Origin: Pseudomonas alcaligenes
GTDB taxonomy: Bacteria; Pseudomonadota; Gammaproteobacteria; Pseudomonadales; Pseudomonadaceae
Direction: 5' to 3'
Assembly: GCF_014490745.1 (NCBI RefSeq)
Contig: NZ_LZEU01000001.1
Span: 1,139,501-1,203,500, forward strand
DNA: 64,000 nucleotides
The position numbers and the translations under genes were made by a program. The notes under the pieces were generated by a model. It worked only from the letters and a program-made list of their open reading frames with translations, did not search any database and was not told the DNA's origin. Each line of letters begins with the position of its first letter. Position 1 is the first letter of the stretch. This document shows positions 56,871 to 64,000 of this stretch, piece after piece.

Positions 56871-57794
56871 ATGATCGAAATAAGAAACCTGACCAAGCGT
56901 TTTTCCGGGCACACGGCCGTCGACGGCCTGAGCTTCACAGTCCAGCAGGGGGAAGTGCTGGGCTTTCTCGGCCCCAACGGCGCCGGCAAATCCACCACCA
57001 TGAAGATGCTCACCGGCTTTCTCGCGCCGACTTCCGGCACGGCTAGCGTGCTCGGCTTCGACATCCAGCGCCAGACCCTCAAGGCCCAGCGGCAGATCGG
57101 CTACCTGCCGGAAGGCGCGCCCTGCTATGGCGACATGACGGTGCGCGGTTTCCTCGAGTTCATCGCCGAGATCCGCGGCTACCGCGGCGCCGAGAAGCGC
57201 TCGCGGGTCGAGCGCGCGGTGGCTCAGGTGGAGCTGGACAAGGTACTCGGCCAGTCCATCGATACCCTGTCCAAGGGCTTCAAGCGCCGCGTCGGCCTGG
57301 CCCAGGCGATCCTGCATGATCCCAGGGTGCTGATCCTCGACGAACCCACCGACGGCCTCGATCCGAATCAGAAGCACCAGGTGCGCGGGCTGATCCAGAG
57401 CCTGGCCCAGGACAAGATCGTGATCATCTCCACCCATATCCTCGAAGAAGTCAGCGCCGTGTGCACCCGCGCGGTGGTGATTGCCAGCGGCAAGCTGGTG
57501 GCCGATGGCACCCCGCTGGAGCTGGAAAGCCGCTCGCGTTACCACCAGGCAGTGACCCTGGTCAGCCGCGACGTGCTGGATCAGGCCGCCCTGGCTGCCC
57601 TGCCGGGGGTAGCCGGAGTCGAGGAGAACCGCGTGGACGGCAGCCTCACCGTGCTGGCCCAGCCGGGCCAGGTGATCTTCCCGCAGGTCAACGCGCTGAT
57701 TCACCAGCGTGGCTGGCAGGTGCAGGAGCTTGACGTGGAGCGTGGTCGTCTCGATGAAGTGTTCCGTAGCCTGACCCGGGGAGAAGCGGCATGA
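56871..57794 (+). CDS. ABC transporter ATP-binding protein (GldA-like)
   Basis: 307-residue ATPase of an ABC-2 type exporter. Walker [10 protein letters not shown] (K40), the Q-loop region, signature [16 protein letters not shown], Walker [13 protein letters not shown] and H-loop STHILEEV are all present; the C-terminal about 80 residues form the extra domain of gliding/copper (Gld/Nos)-type transporters. The start ATG at 56871 follows GGCCATG with GAGAGG upstream. It overlaps the permease gene by the ATGA tetramer, so the operon is translationally coupled. Confidence 0.92.
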   Translation: MIEIRNLTKRFSGHTAVDGLSFTVQQGEVLGFLGPNGAGKSTTMKMLTGFLAPTSGTASVLGFDIQRQTLKAQRQIGYLPEGAPCYGDMTVRGFLEFIAEIRGYRGAEKRSRVERAVAQVELDKVLGQSIDTLSKGFKRRVGLAQAILHDPRVLILDEPTDGLDPNQKHQVRGLIQSLAQDKIVIISTHILEEVSAVCTRAVVIASGKLVADGTPLELESRSRYHQAVTLVSRDVLDQAALAALPGVAGVEENRVDGSLTVLAQPGQVIFPQVNALIHQRGWQVQELDVERGRLDEVFRSLTRGEAA

Positions 57795-58525
57795 AGCAGT
57801 TGCCGGTGATTTTCAAACGCGAGCTGGCCAGCTATTTCGCCACGCCGCTGGCGTACGTGTTCATCCTGATCTTCCTGGTGCTGTCCGGGGTCTTCACCTT
57901 CTACCTGGGCGGTTTCTACGAAGGCGGCCAGGCCGATCTCAAGGCCTTCTTCAGCTTCCACCCCTGGCTCTATCTGTTCCTGGTGCCGGCCCTGGCCATG
58001 CGCCTGTGGGCCGAGGAGCGCAAGTCCGGCTCCATCGAGCTGCTGATGACCCTGCCGATCACCCGTTTCGAGGCGGTCACCGGCAAGTTCCTCGCCGCCT
58101 GGGTGTTCGCCGGCATCGCCCTGCTGCTGACCTTCCCGATGATCATCACGGTCAACTACCTGGGCCAGCCGGACAACGGCGCCATCGTTACCGCCTACCT
58201 GGGTAGCTGGCTGCTGGCCGGGTCGTATCTCGCCATCGGCTCGTGCATGTCGGCACTGGCCAAGAACCAGGTGATCGCCTTCATCCTCGCGGTCAGCGCC
58301 TGCTTCCTGTTCATCGTCAGCGGCTTCCCCATGGTGCTGGATGCCTTCACCGGCTGGGCGCCGCAGTGGCTGCTGGATGCGGTGGCCTCGCTGAGCTTCC
58401 TGACCCGTTTCGAGGCGATCAGCAAGGGCGTGATCGACCTGCGCGACCTGCTGTATTTCATCACCCTGATGGCCGCCTGGCTTGCCGCCACTGCCATCGT
58501 GGTCGATCTGAAGAAGGCTGACTGA
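57791..58525 (+). CDS. ABC transporter permease (GldF-like)
   Basis: 244-residue ABC-2 permease with six hydrophobic helices. It starts [24 protein letters not shown] and carries the family's EERKSGSIELLMTLPIT segment (about 74-90). It pairs with the upstream ATPase and with the auxiliary GldG-like protein three bases later. In Flavobacteria GldA/F/G are part of gliding; in Pseudomonas this operon has no such context and its substrate is unknown. Confidence 0.9.
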   Translation: MKQLPVIFKRELASYFATPLAYVFILIFLVLSGVFTFYLGGFYEGGQADLKAFFSFHPWLYLFLVPALAMRLWAEERKSGSIELLMTLPITRFEAVTGKFLAAWVFAGIALLLTFPMIITVNYLGQPDNGAIVTAYLGSWLLAGSYLAIGSCMSALAKNQVIAFILAVSACFLFIVSGFPMVLDAFTGWAPQWLLDAVASLSFLTRFEAISKGVIDLRDLLYFITLMAAWLAATAIVVDLKKAD

Positions 58526-58527
58526 GC

Positions 58528-60342
58528 ATGAAGAAGCTGATGTATTCCGGCGCCGGCCTGTTGCTGGTGGCCTTGGCCTTCAACCTGTTTTCCGGGCTGA
58601 CCCTGAGCAATGCCCGCCTCGATCTGACCGAGCAGAAGCTGTACACCATCAGTGATGGCACCAAGCAGATCCTCGGCGAGATCGATACGCCGATCGACCT
58701 TTACTTCTTCTACTCCGACAAGTCGGCCCGCGACCTGGCTGTGCTGCGCAACTACGCGGCGCGTGTGGAAGAAATGCTCAAGGCCTACGAGCGCCAGGCG
58801 AACGGCAAGATCAAGCTGCACATCGTCGACCCCGAGCCGTTCTCCGAAGAGGAAGACAAGGCCGCCAGCTTTGGCCTGCAGGCCGTGCCGGCGAACCAGA
58901 ACGGCGAGCAGATCTACTTCGGCCTGGCCGGCACCAACGCCCAGGACGCCCGGCAGATCATCCCGTTCTTCCCGCTGGATCAGGAGGAGTTCCTCGAGTA
59001 CCAGCTCAGCCAGCTGGTGCAGAACCTGGCCAAGCCGCAGCGGCCGGTGGTCGGCCTGCTCTCCGGGCTGCAGATCAACGGCGGCTTCGACATGATGCAG
59101 CGCCAGCCCACGGCGCCGTGGATGTTCATGGAGGAAGTGCGCCAGCTGTTCAAGATCGAGAGCCTCAAGGCCGGCATCGACAAGGTTCCGGACGATGTCT
59201 CGGTGCTGCTGCTGGTGCATCCGAAGGATCTGCCGCAGGCGACCCTGTACGCCATCGACCAGTTCGTGCTGCGCGGCGGCAAGCTGCTGGCCTTCGTCGA
59301 CCCCTACAGCGAGGCCGATACCGGCATGCCGATGCTGCCGGGCGACAGTGCCGGCAAGGCCAGTGACCTGGAACCGCTGTTCAAGGCCTGGGGCCTGCGG
59401 CTGGTGCCGGACAAGGTGCTCGGCGATGGCTCCTACGCCATGTCCGTGCGCATGGGCGAGCGTGCCGTGCGCCATGCCGGCTGGCTGAGCCTGCCGCAGC
59501 GGGCGATGAACCAGGACGAGGTGAGCACCTCCGGCCTGGAAAGCATCAACGTCGCCAGCAGCGGTATCCTCGAACCGGTCGAGGGCACCCAGACCCGCTT
59601 CGTGCCGTTGTTGCAGAGCTCGGAGTACGCCATGCCTTTCGACGCGGCGCGCTTCGGCATGCTCAGCAATCCCGAGGAACTGATCCGCGACCTGCAGCCG
59701 ACCGGCGAGCGCTACGTGATCGCCGCACGCATCAGCGGCCCGGTGCAGTCAGCCTTCCCCAACGGCATCGAAGGGCAGAAGGATGGCCTCAAGTCCGCCG
59801 ACAACATCAACGTGATCGCGGTGGCCGACACCGACCTGCTCAGCGACCGCATGTGGGTGCAGGTGCAGGACTTCTTCGGCCAGCGCGTGCCGCAGCCGTT
59901 CGCCGACAACAGTGGCTTCGCCATCAACGCCCTGGACAACCTGTCCGGCAGCGACGCGCTGATCAGCGTGCGTTCGCGCGGGCGCTTCAGCCGCCCGTTC
60001 GAAGTGGTCGAAGCCCTGCAACGTGAGGCCGAGGCGCAATTCCGGGTCAAGGAAGAGGCCCTGCAGAAACGCCTGGCCGACACCGAGCAGAAGCTCGCCG
60101 CCCTGCAGCAGCAGGATCCGAGCAAGGCCCTGGAGCTGACCCCGGAACAGCAGGCCACCGTGCAGCAGTTCCTCGCCGAGAAGGTGCGCATCCGCAAGGA
60201 GCTGCGCGAGGTGCGTTTCCAGCTCAACTCGCGGATCGAGGATCTGGGCCGCGTGCTGAAGTTCGTCAACATTGCCCTGGTGCCCCTGCTGCTGACCCTG
60301 GCGGTGCTGGCCCTGTGGCTGTGGCGTCGGCGCAAGGCCTGA
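58528..60342 (+). CDS. GldG-like ABC-transport auxiliary protein
   Basis: 604-residue protein with an N-terminal hydrophobic anchor (about 5-27), a large extracytoplasmic part of the ABC_transp_aux/DUF4350 type (e.g. DLTEQKLYTISDGTKQIL, FYSDKSARDL, PVVGLLSGLQINGGF), a coiled-coil near 490-570 and a C-terminal helix (about 577-600) followed by basic residues. It starts two bases after the permease stop. It is probably part of the exporter complex on the periplasmic side; its exact role is unknown. Confidence 0.88.
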   Translation: MKKLMYSGAGLLLVALAFNLFSGLTLSNARLDLTEQKLYTISDGTKQILGEIDTPIDLYFFYSDKSARDLAVLRNYAARVEEMLKAYERQANGKIKLHIVDPEPFSEEEDKAASFGLQAVPANQNGEQIYFGLAGTNAQDARQIIPFFPLDQEEFLEYQLSQLVQNLAKPQRPVVGLLSGLQINGGFDMMQRQPTAPWMFMEEVRQLFKIESLKAGIDKVPDDVSVLLLVHPKDLPQATLYAIDQFVLRGGKLLAFVDPYSEADTGMPMLPGDSAGKASDLEPLFKAWGLRLVPDKVLGDGSYAMSVRMGERAVRHAGWLSLPQRAMNQDEVSTSGLESINVASSGILEPVEGTQTRFVPLLQSSEYAMPFDAARFGMLSNPEELIRDLQPTGERYVIAARISGPVQSAFPNGIEGQKDGLKSADNINVIAVADTDLLSDRMWVQVQDFFGQRVPQPFADNSGFAINALDNLSGSDALISVRSRGRFSRPFEVVEALQREAEAQFRVKEEALQKRLADTEQKLAALQQQDPSKALELTPEQQATVQQFLAEKVRIRKELREVRFQLNSRIEDLGRVLKFVNIALVPLLLTLAVLALWLWRRRKA

Positions 60343-60424
60343 CGCGGGTTGCCGCGGCCCCTGGCCGCGGCACCTTCATCGGCACCCGGCCACCACGCGG
60401 CCGGGTGATTAGGGAGAATCAAGC

Positions 60425-61411
60425 ATGAACAGTCGAGGCTGGCTGGGCCTGGGCGGGCTGCTGCTATTGCTGCTGGCCGGCATGCTGGTGGTCGAGCGTC
60501 AGCCGCCAGCGCCATTGCCACCGGCGGCGCCCGTCGCCTGGCTAGCGGCGTTGCAGGATGCGCGGCAGCCGCTGCTGGCCATCGAAGTACGCCGTCCGGG
60601 CCAGCCGCTGGTGCGCCTGGAGCGGCGTGCCACGGGCTGGGTGCTGCCGGCCAAGGCCGAGTATCCGGCGGATCAGCAGCGGGTTGCCGAGCTGCTGCGG
60701 GCGCTCACTGCGGCGCACCAGTTGGCGCCGCGCAGCGCCCGTAGCGAGGACTATGGTCAGCTGGGCCTGGCGGTGCAGGGCGCTGTGGCGGAGCAGGGCA
60801 TCCAGCTGCGTCTCGAGCGGGAGGGCGGCGCGCCGCTGCTGTTGCTGATCGGCAAGACGGAGCAGGGCGGTCAGCTGGTGCGGCGGGCGGACGAGGCGCA
60901 GAGCTGGCTGATCGACCAGCTCATCGAGCTGCCGGCCAACGAACTGCAGTGGCTGGATCGGCGGGTCACCGCGATTCCTTTCGCGGCAGTGCGCGAGCTG
61001 ACCCTGCAACATGCCGACGGCGAGCGCCTGAGCCTGTTTCGCGCCACGCCGGAGCAGACCCATCTGCAGCTGCGCGAGCTGCCGGCGGGGCGCCGTTTGC
61101 TGGCCGAGGGTGCCGGCGATGACAGCGCCCGGCTGTTTGCCGACCTGCAGTTCAACGAGGTTGCACCGTTGGCGCAGATCGCCTTCAAGGGCCACGCGGC
61201 CCTGCGCTTTCGCCTCGAGGACTTCACCGGCAAGACCCTGCAAGGGGCGTTGTACCTGCAGGCGCAGCAGCCCTGGCTGGTGCTGGAGAGTGGCAGTGGC
61301 TTGGCCGCCGAGCAGCTGCCCGGGCCTCCCGGTTGGGCCTACCTGCTGGATGAACAGAGCTATCGGCAACTGGCGAAAAAGCTGACCGATATGCTCGCGC
61401 AGAAGACCTGA
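60425..61411 (+). CDS. DUF4340 domain protein of the Gld-like ABC operon
   Basis: 328-residue protein with an N-terminal membrane anchor (about 7-22) and a periplasmic DUF4340 region (from about 60, with RLERRATGWVLPAKAEYPADQQRVAELLRAL, LIGKTEQGGQLVRRADEAQSWLI). DUF4340 proteins often follow GldF/GldG genes, as here. The 82-bp gap after the GldG-like gene holds a GC-rich hairpin, so expression may be partly attenuated. The ATG at 60425 follows AGGGAGAATC. A terminator follows the stop. Confidence 0.87.
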   Translation: MNSRGWLGLGGLLLLLLAGMLVVERQPPAPLPPAAPVAWLAALQDARQPLLAIEVRRPGQPLVRLERRATGWVLPAKAEYPADQQRVAELLRALTAAHQLAPRSARSEDYGQLGLAVQGAVAEQGIQLRLEREGGAPLLLLIGKTEQGGQLVRRADEAQSWLIDQLIELPANELQWLDRRVTAIPFAAVRELTLQHADGERLSLFRATPEQTHLQLRELPAGRRLLAEGAGDDSARLFADLQFNEVAPLAQIAFKGHAALRFRLEDFTGKTLQGALYLQAQQPWLVLESGSGLAAEQLPGPPGWAYLLDEQSYRQLAKKLTDMLAQKT

Positions 61412-61422
61412 AAAAGCCGTGC

Positions 61423-61446
61423 AGGCCCCGTTTTACGGGGCTTTCA
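61423..61446 (+). terminator. Rho-independent terminator of the Gld-like operon
   Basis: AGGCCCCG/CGGGGCTTT stem with a TTTTA loop, about 12 bp after the DUF4340 stop. Confidence 0.75.
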
Positions 61447-61464
61447 GACGGCCTAAAAAATCCC

Positions 61465-61492
61465 TTGGAAAGTCGAAAGCTTGTTTTATACT
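61465..61492 (+). promoter_or_regulatory. Sigma70-type promoter of the cold-shock gene
   Basis: TTGGAA (-35, 61465-61470), 16-bp spacer and TATACT (-10, 61487-61492). Transcription from here would give a leader of about 140 nt before the csp start codon, as is typical of cold-shock mRNAs. Confidence 0.7.
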
Positions 61493-61639
61493 CGACGAGC
61501 GGTCGCATCAGGACGCCATTCGGAAGACCAGCTCCACGCTGTTCTGGCCAGGGGTCGGGAGAAGAAGAAGAACGTTTGTGCCGAGCCGTCGAAGCCCACC
61601 CGGGCAATAAAACAATATTGAGAGTCGAGGGAAGTGGTA

Positions 61640-61849
61640 ATGGCTGATCGTGAGGTCGGAACCGTCAAGTGGTTCAATGATTCCAAGGGGTATGGCTTCA
61701 TTCAACGCGAAAGCGGCCCGGACGTGTTCGTCCACTACCGCGCCATCCGCGGCGAAGGTCACCGCTCTCTGGTGGAAGGCCAGCAGGTCGAGTTCTCCGT
61801 GATCCAGGGCCAGAAAGGCCTGCAGGCGGAAGACGTGTCCAAGGTCTGA
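61640..61849 (+). CDS. Cold-shock domain protein (Csp family)
   Basis: 69-residue single-domain nucleic acid chaperone. RNP1 is KGYGFIQR (about 17-24) and RNP2 is VFVHYRAI (about 30-37), with the tyrosine variant of the usual VFVHF. It binds single-stranded RNA and DNA and melts secondary structure. GGGAAGTGG precedes ATG 61640; a long untranslated leader lies upstream. Whether it is cold-induced or housekeeping cannot be decided from sequence. A terminator follows. Confidence 0.95.
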   Translation: MADREVGTVKWFNDSKGYGFIQRESGPDVFVHYRAIRGEGHRSLVEGQQVEFSVIQGQKGLQAEDVSKV

Positions 61850-61864
61850 GACCGGCACAGCAAA

Positions 61865-61900
61865 CAAAAAGGCCCGTCAGTGACGGGCCTTTTTGTTTTT
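61865..61900 (+). terminator. Rho-independent terminator of the csp gene
   Basis: AAAAAGGCCCGTCA/TGACGGGCCTTTTT with a GTG-type loop and long T-run, 16 bp after the stop. Confidence 0.93.
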
Positions 61901-61923
61901 CGGCGCAGGTGCTGGCTTTGGTT

Positions 61924-62024
61924 CCCTCGCCCTTTGGGAGAGGGCTAGGGTGAGGGTGCTGCAGATAGCTCGACGTGGCCTGGAACCCCTCACCCCCGGC
62001 CCCTCTCCCAGAGGGAGAGGGGAG
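61924..62024. repeat. Paired GC-rich extragenic repeat (REP/BIME-like), copy 2
   Basis: Same two-arm element as at 10161-10268: first arm 61924-61956 around CCCTCGCCCTTTGGGAGAGGG, second arm 61986-62024 around CCCTCACCCCCGGCCCCTCT followed by a small hairpin. The spacer between the arms differs from copy 1. It lies between the csp gene and the convergent hypothetical gene. Confidence 0.8.
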
Positions 62025-62027
62025 TCA

Positions 62028-62399
62028 TCAGTCGGTGCGCCAGATGATTTCCTGCTCGCCGTCGGCGTCGATCTTGATCCAGCGATCCGCCTCTTCGTCG
62101 GCTTCTTCCTCGCTCCAGCCACCGGGGGCGCAGCGCACCTGCACGCCGAGGGCGGCGAAGGCGGCGCGGGCGCAGGCCAGGTCATCGGCCCAGGGCGTGG
62201 CGTCGCTTTCCAGGTAGAGGCTGTGCCACTTGCCGACGGCCTTGGGCAGCCAGGTCACCGGTACATCGCCGGCGCGGCACTTGAAGGTCTGGCCCTGCTG
62301 GCGCCACTCGCTGACCGGGCCGATGGCCGTGCCCAGCCAGGCGGCGATGGCCTGGTGGTCGGTGTCCTTGAGGTAGATCTCGATATCGGGTTGGCGCAT
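62028..62399 (-). CDS. Conserved hypothetical protein
   Basis: 123-residue acidic soluble protein starting MRQPDIEIYLKDTDHQAIAAW and ending in a tryptophan-containing segment DGEQEIIWRTD. The middle has KCRAGDVPVTWLPKAVGKWHSLYLESDATPWADDLACARAAF. I do not recognise a named domain. It follows rlmA by 3 bp and dapE, so the three minus-strand genes are likely one operon; that position is what I know of it. Confidence 0.75.
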   Translation of the reverse strand: MRQPDIEIYLKDTDHQAIAAWLGTAIGPVSEWRQQGQTFKCRAGDVPVTWLPKAVGKWHSLYLESDATPWADDLACARAAFAALGVQVRCAPGGWSEEEADEEADRWIKIDADGEQEIIWRTD

Positions 62400-62402
62400 G
62401 GC

Positions 62403-64000
<1,598 letters not shown>

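Overview
The window reads as a contiguous piece of a GC-rich gammaproteobacterial chromosome, almost certainly Pseudomonas or a close relative. This rests on gene content and order: divergent pepA/lptFG, ffh-rpsP-rimM-trmD-rplS-thioesterase-xerD-dsbC-hom-thrC, plsB divergent from a Gld-like ABC operon, leucine dehydrogenase with an E1/E2 complex, a csp gene beside rlmA and dapE, and paired GC-rich extragenic repeats. Assignments come from reading the sequence and from family knowledge; no database search was run. I saw no insertion sequence, prophage, CRISPR array, rRNA or tRNA.

Layout. 1-3.7 kb: pepA (cut by the left edge) divergent from lptF-lptG, the lipopolysaccharide export permeases. 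4-7 kb: a membrane GGDEF/EAL protein and sodB. 7.2-10.1 kb: an EamA transporter, then an ArgO-type exporter and an ACT-domain protein divergent from an ArgP-like LysR regulator. 10.3-12.2 kb: a chemoreceptor. 12.4-18 kb: an SDR enzyme, then leucine dehydrogenase, E1alpha, E1beta and E2 of a 2-oxoacid dehydrogenase with no E3. 18.2-21.7 kb: a second EamA transporter preceded by a candidate Cys-rich small ORF and a palindrome, yebG with a LexA box, an L,D-transpeptidase-fold protein and two uncharacterised proteins. 21.7-25.8 kb: two Nudix hydrolases, gamma-carbonic anhydrase, DUF1289, purT and an SGNH hydrolase. 25.7-27.4 kb: a CorC-like CBS protein and a CcsA/YpjD-like membrane protein, divergent from ffh.

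27.6-36.3 kb is a core run for protein targeting, ribosome and tRNA maturation (ffh, rpsP, rimM, trmD, rplS), chromosome dimer resolution (xerD), periplasmic disulfide isomerisation (dsbC) and threonine synthesis (hom, thrC). 36.4-41.3 kb: a TetR regulator divergent from a two-gene RND efflux system without an outer-membrane component. 41.3-45.5 kb: trifunctional putA preceded by several GTTGCA boxes, which look like PutA's own operators. 45.7-46.4 kb: a DUF4197 protein. 46.6-54.1 kb: three consecutive signalling genes (receiver-HDOD, receiver-GGDEF-EAL, and a 1.5-kilo-residue hybrid kinase with CHASE, PAS, two receivers and HPt), probably one c-di-GMP-linked phosphorelay. 54.1-61.4 kb: plsB and the four-gene Gld-like ABC operon. 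61.4-64 kb: a cold-shock gene with a long leader, a repeat pair, a conserved hypothetical, rlmA and dapE (cut by the right edge).

Most of the window is ordinary core genome. The parts most worth a second look are the putA operator array, the palindrome and Cys-rich ORF before the 18.2-kb transporter, the three-gene phosphorelay, the orphan 2-oxoacid dehydrogenase with an altered E2 motif, the CorC protein lacking its membrane domain, and the dispersed paired repeats.
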